A DNA stretch of 64,000 bases from Streptomyces sp. ADI96-02. GTDB lineage: Bacteria > Actinomycetota > Actinomycetes > Streptomycetales > Streptomycetaceae. This document shows, piece by piece, positions 25,120-34,022 of the stretch. The position numbers and the translations under genes are program-made. The DNA lies in the NCBI RefSeq assembly GCF_003846185.1, contig NZ_ML123034.1:5279555-5343554 (forward strand), written 5' to 3'. Each line of letters starts with the position of its first letter. Within the stretch, counting starts at the first letter, position 1. Under the pieces are notes generated by a model. The model saw only the letters and a program-made list of their open reading frames with translations. It was not told the DNA's origin and did not search any database.

Positions 25120-26604
25120 TTGACCACACGTTCGCGGACGCCACGAGCCGGGGCGTCGGCCCCGTACGACGCGCCCCATCTGCGGATCGCCCGATCGGCG
25201 CTGGCGGACCCCGGGGCCGGCGGCGCGGACCGGTTCCACGACTGGCTCGCCGCACAGAAGGAGCACGCCGACATGCGGGTCCGACAGGTCGCGCTGGAGG
25301 ACCTCGCCGGCTGGCGCACCGACCCCGCCACCGGGAACCTCGTCCACGAGACAGGTCGCTTCTACTCCGTCGAGGGCCTGGACGTGCACGTGCCCGGCGG
25401 GCCGGTCGAACGGTGGCAGCAGCCGATCATCAACCAGCCGGAGGTGGGCATCCTGGGCATCCTGGTCAAGGAGTTCGACGGTGTCCTCCACTGCCTGATG
25501 CAGGCGAAGATCGAACCGGGCAACCACAACGGTCTCCAGCTGTCGCCCACCGTCCAGGCCACGCGCAGCAACTACACCCGGGTGCACCGCGGGGCGGAGG
25601 TCCCCTACCTGCGTCACTTCCGCGACGCCTCGCGCCACCGGGTGCTCGCCGACGTACGACAGTCCGAACAGGGCGCCTGGTTCTTCCGCAAACGCAACCG
25701 CAACATGGTGGTCCAGGCCACCGAGGACGTCGAACAGCGCCCGGGATTCATATGGTTGACGCTTCATCAGCTCCACACGCTGCTCAGGCTCGATGACCTG
25801 GTGAACATGGACGCCCGCTCGGTTCTCGCCTGCCTGCCCTTCACCGGGCCCGGTCTGCCGCACGTCCTGGGTACGCCGCGGGACGACTTCACGGCCGCGC
25901 TCGTCCGCTCCTGCGACGGGCGCGCCGACGCGCCCGAGGCGCCGGCCGACGTACTGCACTGGATCACCGAGGTCCGCACCCGCCGGGATGTGGCCGCCGA
26001 GCGGGTCCCGCTCCGGGCGCTGGCCGGCTGGCGCGGGGTGGACGGCCGGATCGCGCACGAGAGCGGCCGGTTCTTCCGGGTCGCGGGGGTCGACGTCACC
26101 GCCGTCGGCCGCGAGGTCCGCGCCTGGGCTCAGCCCATGATCGAGCCCTGCGGCCGGGGCGTGATCGCCTTCCTCGTCCGCAGGATCGACGGCGTGCTGC
26201 ATCTGCTCGTCCATGCCGCCACGGAACCGGGTTACGTGGACGGCGTCGAGCTGGCCCCGACCGTTCAGTGCACCCCGGACAGCCTTGCCGCGCTGCCTGC
26301 CCGGGCCCGCCCGCGCCACCTGGACGCGGTGCTGAACGCGGCCTCCGAGCAGATTCGCTTCGACGCGGTGCACTCGGAGGAGGGCGGCCGCTTCTACCAT
26401 GCCCGCAATCGCTACCTGATCGTGGAGACCGACGAGGACCACGGGGCCCGCGCCCCGGACCACCGCTGGCTCACGGTGGCCCAGTTGGTCGCCCTGATGC
26501 GGCACAGCCACTACGTGAACGTGCAGGCGCGCTGCCTGCTCGCCTGTCTCCACGGCCTGACCGCCCGGTCCGGCCCCGTCAAGCCTTCCGCAGCCCTGTC
26601 GTAA
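25120..26604 (+). CDS. NDP-hexose 2,3-dehydratase
   Basis: This protein of about 494 residues removes water across C-2/C-3 of dTDP-4-keto-6-deoxyglucose, the first step to 2-deoxysugars (TylX3, EryBVI, EvaA family). The tandem internal repeat of the family is clear: LAGWRTDPATGNLVHETGRFYSV and LAGWRGVDGRIAHESGRFFRV begin the two halves, each followed by QP-I-x-Q/E-P and ELAPTVQ- or QLSPTVQ-type motifs. The TTG at 25120 is the first in-frame start after the predicted transcript start; a weak GGGGG precedes it. With rmlB, the aminotransferase and the C-methyltransferase it completes the early steps toward a 3-amino-3-C-methyl-2,6-dideoxysugar. Confidence 0.9.
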   Translation: MTTRSRTPRAGASAPYDAPHLRIARSALADPGAGGADRFHDWLAAQKEHADMRVRQVALEDLAGWRTDPATGNLVHETGRFYSVEGLDVHVPGGPVERWQQPIINQPEVGILGILVKEFDGVLHCLMQAKIEPGNHNGLQLSPTVQATRSNYTRVHRGAEVPYLRHFRDASRHRVLADVRQSEQGAWFFRKRNRNMVVQATEDVEQRPGFIWLTLHQLHTLLRLDDLVNMDARSVLACLPFTGPGLPHVLGTPRDDFTAALVRSCDGRADAPEAPADVLHWITEVRTRRDVAAERVPLRALAGWRGVDGRIAHESGRFFRVAGVDVTAVGREVRAWAQPMIEPCGRGVIAFLVRRIDGVLHLLVHAATEPGYVDGVELAPTVQCTPDSLAALPARARPRHLDAVLNAASEQIRFDAVHSEEGGRFYHARNRYLIVETDEDHGARAPDHRWLTVAQLVALMRHSHYVNVQARCLLACLHGLTARSGPVKPSAALS

Positions 26605-26614
26605 GGAGAGCACC

Positions 26615-26941
26615 ATGGCCCAGCAGGACACGCCGCAGCCCCCGGTCACCTTCGTGAACCGGTTCACGGTCTCCGGGAGCCCCCAGGAGTTCGAGTCCGC
26701 CTTCGCACGCGTCGCGGCCTTCATGAAGGAGCAGCCGGGCATCGTCGGCTACACCTTGTCCCAGGACGTGAAGGACCCTCAGCGGTACGTCAACATCGCC
26801 CGCTGGGAGAACGCCGGGGCGCTGCGCGCGGCTGTGGGCCACCCGGATTTCCGGAATCACGTCGAGGAAATGCGGCAGCTCGCGCGGAGTGAGTCCGATC
26901 TGTACGCGGAACGGCATCGCTATCTCGACCCCGCTGTGTGA
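26615..26941 (+). CDS. Antibiotic biosynthesis monooxygenase (single ABM domain)
   Basis: This 108-residue alpha-beta barrel protein has VTFVNRFTVSGSPQEFE and NIARWENAGALRAAV, typical of the ABM family that acts without metal or flavin on anthrone-like intermediates. It is close in sequence to the first half of the tandem protein at 12574. AAGGAG lies 7 nt before the ATG, 10 nt after the dehydratase stop, so both genes share a transcript. A quinone-forming oxidation is the likeliest role. Confidence 0.85.
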   Translation: MAQQDTPQPPVTFVNRFTVSGSPQEFESAFARVAAFMKEQPGIVGYTLSQDVKDPQRYVNIARWENAGALRAAVGHPDFRNHVEEMRQLARSESDLYAERHRYLDPAV

Positions 26942-26979
26942 GCCGTACCGGTTCGGTATTCACCTCATCGAAGAGAACG

Positions 26980-28623
26980 TGAACAAGCACTGAACTTGTC
27001 GTTTATCGTCCCGATGTCGAACGGTCTTCGAACTTGAACCCTGTTTTCGCAGTTCAGCGGACATGCGGGTGGCCTTCGCTCGATCCTGTGCTCCGACCAA
27101 GGAGCGCACGTGACCGTAACGAAGGCCGTGGAGTCGAGTCTGCTGGATGAGGATGTCCGCCGGGAGGCGTTCGCGGAAGCGTCACACTTCCGGTCGGAGC
27201 TGTATGCGTGCCTGACCAGACGGGGCGATGAACTGTTCGAGCTCTGCGACGCGCTGCTGTGCTCCGACGGGCCCGTGAAGACTCTGGTTGATCTCGCGCT
27301 CTCGCCTGAACACCGGCGTGGGCACGGCGCGTTGTATGGCGGGCTCAACCGCGGCCGCGTCGATGTCGCACGACTGCGGAGAACGCTGGCCGGGCTGCCG
27401 CTGCCCCGGGCTGCGGGCGGGCGCCTGGTGCTCGCGGCGGATGTCAGCCCGTGGCTACGGCCGGACGCGAACACGTCGCCGGACCGCTCGTTCTGCCACA
27501 CCTACGGCCGGGGCAAGAACGAGCACCGGATGATCCCGGGCTGGCCGTACTCGATCGTCGCGGCACTGGAGGTGGGACGCAGTTCCTGGACCGCGCTGCT
27601 GGACGCGGTCCGGCTGGAGCCGGGTGCCGACGTCGCGGCGGTCACCGCCGTCCAGGTCCGCGAGGTTGTCGAGCGCCTGGTCGCCGCCGGCCAGTGGAAG
27701 CCCGGCGACCTGGCTATTCTCCTGGTCCTGGACGCCGGTTACGACGTTCAGCGCCTGTCGTTCCTGCTGGCGGACCTGCCGGTCGAGCTGCTGGGCAGGC
27801 TGCGGTCGGACCGGGTGATGCGCCGGCCCACACCACCGAGGATCTACGACCCGAAGGGCGGACGGCCGCCCAAGCACGGCGGTGAGTTCGTCTTCGGCCA
27901 GCCGGACACCTGGGGCGAACCCGACGTCCGGACAGTCACGGAGACGGAGCGGTACGGTTCCGCGGTGGCCACTTCCTTCGACCGGCTCCACCCGCGGCTG
28001 ACCCGCCGCGCAGCCTGGCTCACCCACCGGGACGAGCTGCCGATCATCGAGGGCACCGTGATCCGGCTCAAGGTCGACCGCCTGCCCAACGGAGCGGACC
28101 CCAAGCCAGTCTGGCTGTGGTGGTCGGGCACCGGCGCGAGCGAGACGGATGTCGACCGGCTCTGGCACGCGTTCCTGCGCAGATTCGATCTTGAGCACAC
28201 CTTCAGAATGATCAAGCAGACGCTCGGGTGGACCCGCCCCAAGCTCCGCGATCCCGAGGCCGCCGACCGGTGGACTTGGCTGATCGTCGCCGCTCACACC
28301 CAACTCCGTCTCGTCCGTGGCCTGGTCACCGATCTCCGTCGTCCCTGGGAACGGCCGGCTCTGCCGAACAAGCTCACCCCGGCCCGGGTACGGCGCGGGT
28401 TCAGGAACCTCCGCATGAAGTGCCCCCTGCCAGCCCGTGCGCCCAAACCCACCAAACCCGGCCCGGGCCGCCCGCCCGGCGTGAAAAACCGACGCCGGGC
28501 CGTCGTTCAGGACGTCGGTCTCGTCCTCAAGACCGGAGAAGCGCATTCGCGCCCCAGTCATCACAAGAAGGGCACCAAGCCCAGACGCGTCACGGGATGA
28601 GCGGCAGGCTCGGTGTTCCCGGA
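26980..28623 (+). mobile_element. Insertion sequence, ends not determined
   Basis: The element contains one transposase gene. A short hairpin (ACAAG and CTTGT arms) lies near 26982-27000 and AT-richer DNA runs from 26950 to 27060, which may be the left end. I could not find matching terminal inverted repeats or a target duplication on the right, so limits are approximate. It marks the right edge of the clear polyketide genes. Confidence 0.4.
27110..28600 (+). CDS. Transposase (DDE type, IS701/IS4-like group)
   Basis: This 496-residue transposase has no truncation or frameshift and reads intact. Candidate acidic triad positions are VLAADVSPW, VLDAGYDVQRL and the Glu of FDLEHTFRMIKQTLGW, a Y/F-x-x-E-x-x-F-R/K pattern of IS4-like elements. 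The C-terminal tail is Lys/Arg/Pro-rich. AAGGAG lies 5 nt before the GTG. It stands between the polyketide cluster and the UvrA-like gene, so it may have separated or brought together these regions. Confidence 0.85.
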   Translation: MTVTKAVESSLLDEDVRREAFAEASHFRSELYACLTRRGDELFELCDALLCSDGPVKTLVDLALSPEHRRGHGALYGGLNRGRVDVARLRRTLAGLPLPRAAGGRLVLAADVSPWLRPDANTSPDRSFCHTYGRGKNEHRMIPGWPYSIVAALEVGRSSWTALLDAVRLEPGADVAAVTAVQVREVVERLVAAGQWKPGDLAILLVLDAGYDVQRLSFLLADLPVELLGRLRSDRVMRRPTPPRIYDPKGGRPPKHGGEFVFGQPDTWGEPDVRTVTETERYGSAVATSFDRLHPRLTRRAAWLTHRDELPIIEGTVIRLKVDRLPNGADPKPVWLWWSGTGASETDVDRLWHAFLRRFDLEHTFRMIKQTLGWTRPKLRDPEAADRWTWLIVAAHTQLRLVRGLVTDLRRPWERPALPNKLTPARVRRGFRNLRMKCPLPARAPKPTKPGPGRPPGVKNRRRAVVQDVGLVLKTGEAHSRPSHHKKGTKPRRVTG

Positions 28624-29154
28624 TCAGGCGCGGAGCAGTGAGGCGTGGATGCGGGCGATGGCCCGCAGCACCTCGTCGCGGTTCTTGGCCTGCTTCATCC
28701 ATGCGGGCAGGCGGGCCACCACAGTCATCTTCCGGCCGTGGTCGTGCCAGGGAATCCCTTCACGCAGCGGCGCCTGCACGAATCTCCTGATCAGGTCAAG
28801 GTGTTCCAGGTTGTAGGCCCATACCCACCCGTGCCGGGTCTCGGTCTGCAACCACAGACGGACGCCGAAGTACGGGTCCGTGGCCGGCGCGCCCCGGTCC
28901 CGGTGCAGGGCCACACCTCCACGGCTCCATTCCTTCGCCGTCCCGCAGTTCCGGCAGACGAGACGCCTTGGTGCAAAGAGGTCCGGATCGTGCCCCCCGG
29001 CCGGCTCCGGTCCTGCCACGACGTGAGCGATCTTCTCGCAGCCGGGACAGCACACGAGGACCGACGCGAGGAAGTCGTACTTCGTGCTGCGCGGGTCCCG
29101 GAACCGATGGTGTGTGGAGATCGAACTCATCAGACCAGTATGCGAGCCAAGCAC
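28624..29154 (-). CDS. Zinc-ribbon hypothetical protein
   Basis: I do not recognise a named function. The 176-residue protein has two Cys pairs, CPGC near residue 35 and CRNC near 68, that form a likely zinc ribbon, followed by a Trp-rich region (FGVRLWLQTETRHGWVWAYN) and a C-terminal basic part. GTG 29154 has AGGAG exactly 6 nt upstream. Its start is only 33 bp from that of the UvrA-like gene on the other strand, and its stop is 23 bp from the transposase stop. A nucleic-acid-binding role is possible. Confidence 0.75.
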   Translation of the reverse strand: MLGSHTGLMSSISTHHRFRDPRSTKYDFLASVLVCCPGCEKIAHVVAGPEPAGGHDPDLFAPRRLVCRNCGTAKEWSRGGVALHRDRGAPATDPYFGVRLWLQTETRHGWVWAYNLEHLDLIRRFVQAPLREGIPWHDHGRKMTVVARLPAWMKQAKNRDEVLRAIARIHASLLRA

Positions 29155-29187
29155 CGAAGACTCCTACGGGATAAATCTCAAGCTGAA

Positions 29188-31470
29188 ATGACTGAAGCAG
29201 AGCGCAACGAGAACAGTGCGCGGTACATCCGCATCGAGGGTGGGCGCGAGCACAACCTGAAGGACGTGTCGCTGCGTATTCCGAAGAACCGGATCACGGT
29301 GTTCACCGGCGTCTCCGGGTCGGGAAAGTCGTCGATCGTCTTCGACACCCTGGCCGTGGAGGCGCAGCGGCAACTCAACAGCACGTACGACTGGTTCATC
29401 CGCAACCAGTTGCCGAAATACCAGCGCCCCCACGCGGACGTCATCGAGAACCTGACCGCTCCGGTGGTCGTCGACCAGAAGCCGGTCGGGGGCAACGCGC
29501 GGTCGACGGTGGGCACGATGACCGACCTCTACTCGTCGCTGCGGGTGCTGTTCTCGCGTCTGGGCACCCCGTACAACCCGGCCTCGGTCTACTCCTTCAA
29601 CAACCCCTACGGGATGTGCCCGGAGTGCGAGGGTCTCGGCCGGACGCGGCGGGTGGACGTCGACCGCCTCCTCGACCGGACGAAGTCGCTCGACGAGGGC
29701 GCCATCCAGTTGAGCACGCACAAGCCCGGTGCGATGGATTGGCAGATATACGGGAAGTCCGGGCACTTCGACACCGCGAAGAAGCTGAGCGACTACACCG
29801 GGGCCGAGTGGGAGATGCTCCTGTACGGCAGCGGCGGCAAGGTGAAGGTGTCCTCGGCCAACACCGCCGTGGCCCTCAACTACGAGGGGGTCGTCGCCCG
29901 TTTCGCCCGGACCAACCTCAAGCGCGACCTCAGCTCGCTCAGCGAGCGAGGCCGGGCCAACATCGAGCGGTTCATCACGCTGGGGGAGTGCACGGGGTGC
30001 GGCGGCACCCGGCTCAACCCCACCGCGCTCGCCACGACCATCGCAGGGCGCACCATCGCGGACTGGACGCGGATGGAGATCAGCGACCTGATCAAGCTCC
30101 TCGACGGGATCGACGGCCCGGTCGCCGGCCCGATCGCGGCGGGGATTCGCACCGCCTTCGAGCGGATCGAGGGCATCGGCCTCGGCTACCTCTCGCTGGA
30201 CCGGGAGACGCTGTCGCTCTCCGGCGGCGAGGCCCAGCGGCTGAAGACCGTGAGCCACTTGAGCAGCAGCCTGGTCGGGATGACGTTCATCTTCGACGAG
30301 CCCAGCACGGGCCTGCACCCGCGTGATGTGGGCCGTCTCAACGGGCTGCTGCGGGAGTTGCGGGACATGGGCAACACGGTGATCGTGGTGGAGCACGATC
30401 CGGACGTCATCGAGATCGCCGACCACGTGGTCGATGTGGGCCCCGGGGCCGGCGTGCACGGCGGGAAGATCGTCTTCGAGGGCACTTTCCCGGAGCTGAG
30501 GAAGGCCGACACGCTCACCGCCGTCTGCCTGCGCCGGACCGCCGACGTGAAGGCCGACGTGCGCCGCCCGACGGGGAAGCTCGCGGTGAAGAACGCCGAT
30601 CTGCACAACCTCCGCGATGTCTCGGTCACCATCCCCACCGGGGTCCTCACCGCGGTCACCGGGGTGGCCGGCTCCGGGAAGAGCTCGCTGATCACCGGGG
30701 CGTTCCTGGACGCCCACCCGGACGCGATCCTGGTCGACCAGACGGCCATCAGGGCGTCCTCACGGTCCACGCCCGCCAGCCACCTCGACGCGATGGACGT
30801 CATCCGCAAGCTCTTCGCCAAGGCCAACGGCGTGCCGGTGAGCCTGTTCAGCTTCAACTCGGCGGGTGCCTGCGACGAGTGCAACGGCCGTGGCGAACTC
30901 GTCGTGGAACTCGCCTACATGGACCCCGTACGGACCCGGTGCGAGGCATGTGAGGGGCGCCGGTTCAAGGAGGAGGTCCTGGCGTACGAACTGCGCGGCA
31001 AGTCCGTCGCCGACGTGCTCGACCTGTCCGCCGAGAGCGCCATCGAGTTCTTCACCGAACGCGAGGTCAGCGACAAGCTGACCGGCCTGACCGACGTCGG
31101 CCTCGGCTACCTCACCCTCGGGCAGCCCCTGAGTACCCTGTCCGGCGGCGAGCGCCAGCGCCTCAAACTCGCGGGTCGGCTGCACGGCTCCCGTTCCGTC
31201 TACGTCCTCGACGAGCCGACGACGGGCCTGCACATGTCCGACGTCGACACCATCGTCGGGCTGATGAACGGGCTGGTGGACCAGGGCAACACGGTCATCG
31301 TCATCGAGCACAACCTGGACGTGGTGCGGCAGGCCGACTGGGTGATCGACCTCGGCCCCGGCGGTGGCAAGCACGGCGGCCGGGTCGTCTTCAGCGGTAC
31401 GCCGAAGGAGCTGTTGGCCGCGGAGGGCACCGCCACCGGTGCGCACCTCCGCCGCTACCGGACCGCCTGA
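29188..31470 (+). CDS. UvrA-like ABC protein, DrrC-type candidate self-resistance
   Basis: This 760-residue soluble protein has two ABC ATPase domains with zinc modules. Walker A motifs are GVSGSGKSS and GVAGSGKSS, signatures are LSGGEAQR and LSGGERQR, and Cys-pair zinc sites occur in both halves (CPEC, CTGC; CDEC, CEAC). It is shorter than repair UvrA (about 950 residues) because it lacks the UvrB-binding region, matching the class of DrrC (764 residues), which protects the daunorubicin producer from its own intercalator. Its presence 2 kb from the aromatic polyketide genes suggests a DNA-binding product. The start is uncertain: neither ATG 29188 nor in-frame ATG 29140 has a good ribosome binding site. 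It lies outside the SARP-type sites I found. Confidence 0.85.
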   Translation: MTEAERNENSARYIRIEGGREHNLKDVSLRIPKNRITVFTGVSGSGKSSIVFDTLAVEAQRQLNSTYDWFIRNQLPKYQRPHADVIENLTAPVVVDQKPVGGNARSTVGTMTDLYSSLRVLFSRLGTPYNPASVYSFNNPYGMCPECEGLGRTRRVDVDRLLDRTKSLDEGAIQLSTHKPGAMDWQIYGKSGHFDTAKKLSDYTGAEWEMLLYGSGGKVKVSSANTAVALNYEGVVARFARTNLKRDLSSLSERGRANIERFITLGECTGCGGTRLNPTALATTIAGRTIADWTRMEISDLIKLLDGIDGPVAGPIAAGIRTAFERIEGIGLGYLSLDRETLSLSGGEAQRLKTVSHLSSSLVGMTFIFDEPSTGLHPRDVGRLNGLLRELRDMGNTVIVVEHDPDVIEIADHVVDVGPGAGVHGGKIVFEGTFPELRKADTLTAVCLRRTADVKADVRRPTGKLAVKNADLHNLRDVSVTIPTGVLTAVTGVAGSGKSSLITGAFLDAHPDAILVDQTAIRASSRSTPASHLDAMDVIRKLFAKANGVPVSLFSFNSAGACDECNGRGELVVELAYMDPVRTRCEACEGRRFKEEVLAYELRGKSVADVLDLSAESAIEFFTEREVSDKLTGLTDVGLGYLTLGQPLSTLSGGERQRLKLAGRLHGSRSVYVLDEPTTGLHMSDVDTIVGLMNGLVDQGNTVIVIEHNLDVVRQADWVIDLGPGGGKHGGRVVFSGTPKELLAAEGTATGAHLRRYRTA

Positions 31471-31741
31471 GCACCGCACGCGTGGACGTCTCCCTCGCCG
31501 CGTCCGGTGCTTCAAGGCGGTGGGCGCAGTGGGTCGGTCCGGGGCGAGGGGCAGGGCGGCCAGGCCGTCGGCGTCGAGGCGGTGCGGGCCGTGTCGACGT
31601 GATGGGTCAGTGCCGATCCTGTGCGACGCGGTGCCGGTACGGCCGGAGCCGGTCGCGTCGAAGAGTCGGTGGGACCAGCGGGCGAGATCGCGGCGGTCGG
31701 ACTCCGGCGCCCGTCCGGCAGCTAGCACAGGAGAGCGTGCC

Positions 31742-33919
31742 TCAGGAGGGCTGACCGGCGGCAGTCGGCGAGCCCTCGCCCAAGCTGTGTCGTGGGGCGA
31801 GAAACGGGCTGGGAGCCCCGTTCCAGGAGATCCGCAGCACCTCGCGGGCGCGGGTGCACGCGACGAACAGGAGGCCCAACTCGCCAAGCCGGTCTTCTCG
31901 GTGCTGCTGAGCGTCCACCTCCGCGGGGGTCAGAGCCGAGGCGAGAGGCACGACCCGCTCGCTCACACCGGCAACAGCGACATACCGGAACTCCAGCCCC
32001 TTCATCCGGTGCATGGTCCCGATTCCGACGCCGTCGCCGGATGCCCGAGCGGTGCCCATGAGCCGAACGGGCAGATCGGCGTCTTCGAGCGCCTGTGCGA
32101 TCTCCTTGCCCAGCTGCAGGTATCGCACGGCCACCCCGATCTCGCTCGGTTCCACACCGTCGGCCGTCCACCGGGCGATCTGCGCCGTGAGGTCAGAGAT
32201 CTCCTCGGCCTTGCTGCTCGCCCCACGGAGTTCGGGGTGTCCACCGTTCAGCACGGACCGGTACCCCGCCAGCGATTCGGTCCCGCCGTTCATGTCGTCC
32301 GGGCTCTCCCGGCCGAGCAGGGACGTCGACCAATGCAGGATCTCCTGTGTGGTGCGGTAGTTGATCCGCAGGCGATGGGACCTTCCGATCACGTTCACAC
32401 CGAGGCTGCGCAGTGACACCTTGTTCCCGTAGATTCGCTGATGCGTGTCGCCGGCGATGAACAGGTCGTCGGGGCCGGGCGCGACCGATGCCCTCAGCAG
32501 GCGCCACTGCGCCGGATGAAGGTCCTGGGCCTCGTCGATCACGACATGGCGGAACGGGTGGTCCGTACGCGGCTCCAGCAGCCGGGCGGCCTCGTCGCAC
32601 ACCTGGATGAAGGTCCACTGCCCGGCCTGGCGCAATTCTCGGGTGAAGCCCTCGACGGCACGCCAGACCTGGGCCCGTCGCAGCGGGCTGAGTGCGGTGC
32701 CCCGGCCGCTGCGTGAGGCCTTGAGGTACGCCTCTGGGGAGCGCAGGTCCTGGGCCTGGATGACCTGTCGCCATTCCTGGTCGAGGAAGACGTCGCTGAG
32801 GTCGAGACCGAGCCTGCGGGCGACGGCGTTCCAGCGGGAGCCGATCTCCCTCTGGCTGGTGAGAATGGCCAGTGGGCCGCCTCTGTCCTCGCGTACGACC
32901 TGGTACGCGAGGGCGTCGACGTTGACCACACGGATCTTGGCCCGCAGCGCCTTGTCCGGGATGAGCAGTTCCAGTCCTTGGCGCAGGTCGTCGGCGAGAT
33001 TCCTGGTGTAGGTCGTGAGCAGCACCGATTCGTCGGGGGCGTCGTCCGGCAACTGCTGTGCCAGATGGAGCGCGCGGTGCAGGGCGACCACGGTCTTGCC
33101 CGTGCCGGGGCCGCCGGTCACCCGGGCAGGTCCGTTGTAGGAGGGGTGGTAGGCGATACGCCGCTGACTGGGATGCAGGAAGACCCGCCATGCGTCGAAG
33201 GGGCGGGACAGGACGTCCATCAGCTCCTCGGGGCCGGAGAGCACGGCGATGCGCCCATGCGAGCGGGCCATCGCGGCGGCGAGTTCGTCTCCGGCCGGCG
33301 TCTCCTGGGCCTCGGCGGCGGCGCGTTCGGCTTGAGCGGCCACGGATTCGCGCCAGACGTCCTCCGGCGTCAGACCCGCGGCCAGGCCGGCGAGGACGTC
33401 GTACTGCTGCTCGGGAAGGATCTTGCGGAGGGCGTCGAGATGGGCCTCCGTGCTGAGGTTCCGTACGAGGGGCAGCAGATCGGGATCGACACCGAGGCGG
33501 GTGAGCTCCTTGTCGGCGATGTCGGCGAAGAGCCGCACCTCCGCCATGCGCGGGGTGTGTTGTACGTCGGCGGTGGCCCGCTCCAGGGCGATGTCGTCAC
33601 GTAATTCGATGCCTTGGGTCGCCGAGTTGACCGTCGCCCGGTGGCTCAAGGCCCAGGCGATGGCGTCATCGTGCGCCATGACCTTCAGGAGGAGGAAGCT
33701 GCCCCCGGAGTCCGGTGCGAGAACGACGCCGCGCATGAACTTGTTGACACGCAGAGTACGGATCCGCGGGTCTCGGGGGTTCTCCAGCTTTTCGAGGTGA
33801 AGCCCGGCGTGGCGGTGCTCGCGGAACTTGTCGAACACCTCGTGGACCCGCTTCTGTACGGGCTTCTCCAATCGGGCGAACTCCAGGAGAAAGTCCTTGT
33901 GAATCCCCAGCGTCGCCAT
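31742..33919 (-). CDS. UvrD/Rep-family helicase with N-terminal RelE/ParE-like domain
   Basis: This 725-residue protein starts with about 110 residues that look like a RelE/ParE toxin fold (HKDFLLEFARLEKPVQKRV, then KLENPRDPRIRTLRV and LLLKVMAHDDAIAWA). A superfamily I helicase follows with Walker A GGPGTGKTVVAL near residue 275, VIDEAQDLHPAQW (Walker B), GDTHQRIYGNK, INYRTTQEI and the motif V/VI region GTMHRMKGLEF. Such toxin-fold/helicase fusions are common in actinobacteria next to defence genes. The start at 33919 is preferred to 33991 because GGGGGCAGAG precedes it. It is divergent from the GmrSD-like gene with 103 bp between, suggesting joint control. Confidence 0.85.
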   Translation of the reverse strand: MATLGIHKDFLLEFARLEKPVQKRVHEVFDKFREHRHAGLHLEKLENPRDPRIRTLRVNKFMRGVVLAPDSGGSFLLLKVMAHDDAIAWALSHRATVNSATQGIELRDDIALERATADVQHTPRMAEVRLFADIADKELTRLGVDPDLLPLVRNLSTEAHLDALRKILPEQQYDVLAGLAAGLTPEDVWRESVAAQAERAAAEAQETPAGDELAAAMARSHGRIAVLSGPEELMDVLSRPFDAWRVFLHPSQRRIAYHPSYNGPARVTGGPGTGKTVVALHRALHLAQQLPDDAPDESVLLTTYTRNLADDLRQGLELLIPDKALRAKIRVVNVDALAYQVVREDRGGPLAILTSQREIGSRWNAVARRLGLDLSDVFLDQEWRQVIQAQDLRSPEAYLKASRSGRGTALSPLRRAQVWRAVEGFTRELRQAGQWTFIQVCDEAARLLEPRTDHPFRHVVIDEAQDLHPAQWRLLRASVAPGPDDLFIAGDTHQRIYGNKVSLRSLGVNVIGRSHRLRINYRTTQEILHWSTSLLGRESPDDMNGGTESLAGYRSVLNGGHPELRGASSKAEEISDLTAQIARWTADGVEPSEIGVAVRYLQLGKEIAQALEDADLPVRLMGTARASGDGVGIGTMHRMKGLEFRYVAVAGVSERVVPLASALTPAEVDAQQHREDRLGELGLLFVACTRAREVLRISWNGAPSPFLAPRHSLGEGSPTAAGQPS

Positions 33920-34022
33920 CTCTGCCCCCGGGTCGTACGCGTGTCGACGTTTCGACTCATCACCGTACGGTATGGGGCGACAATGGCTCATCGGTACCGA
34001 GGGTTTGGGGAGAGGACGGGGC

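Noticed and set aside
24595..26604. Start of the 2,3-dehydratase upstream of 25120 (for example ATG 24958)
   Set aside because: The extra N-terminus is Arg-rich without homology and the SARP-type promoter places the transcript start near 25091.
1..26941. Assigning the cluster to a known product (trioxacarcin, pluramycin or anthracycline type)
   Set aside because: Starter logic, sugar set and UvrA-like gene fit several DNA-binding aromatic polyketides, but the YcaO and acyl-AMP ligase genes do not clearly match any one that I can name with confidence.
31471..31741. Minus-strand coding-like stretch in the gap after the UvrA-like gene
   Set aside because: A short Arg-rich frame is present but has no start, ribosome binding site or recognisable motif; at most a relic.
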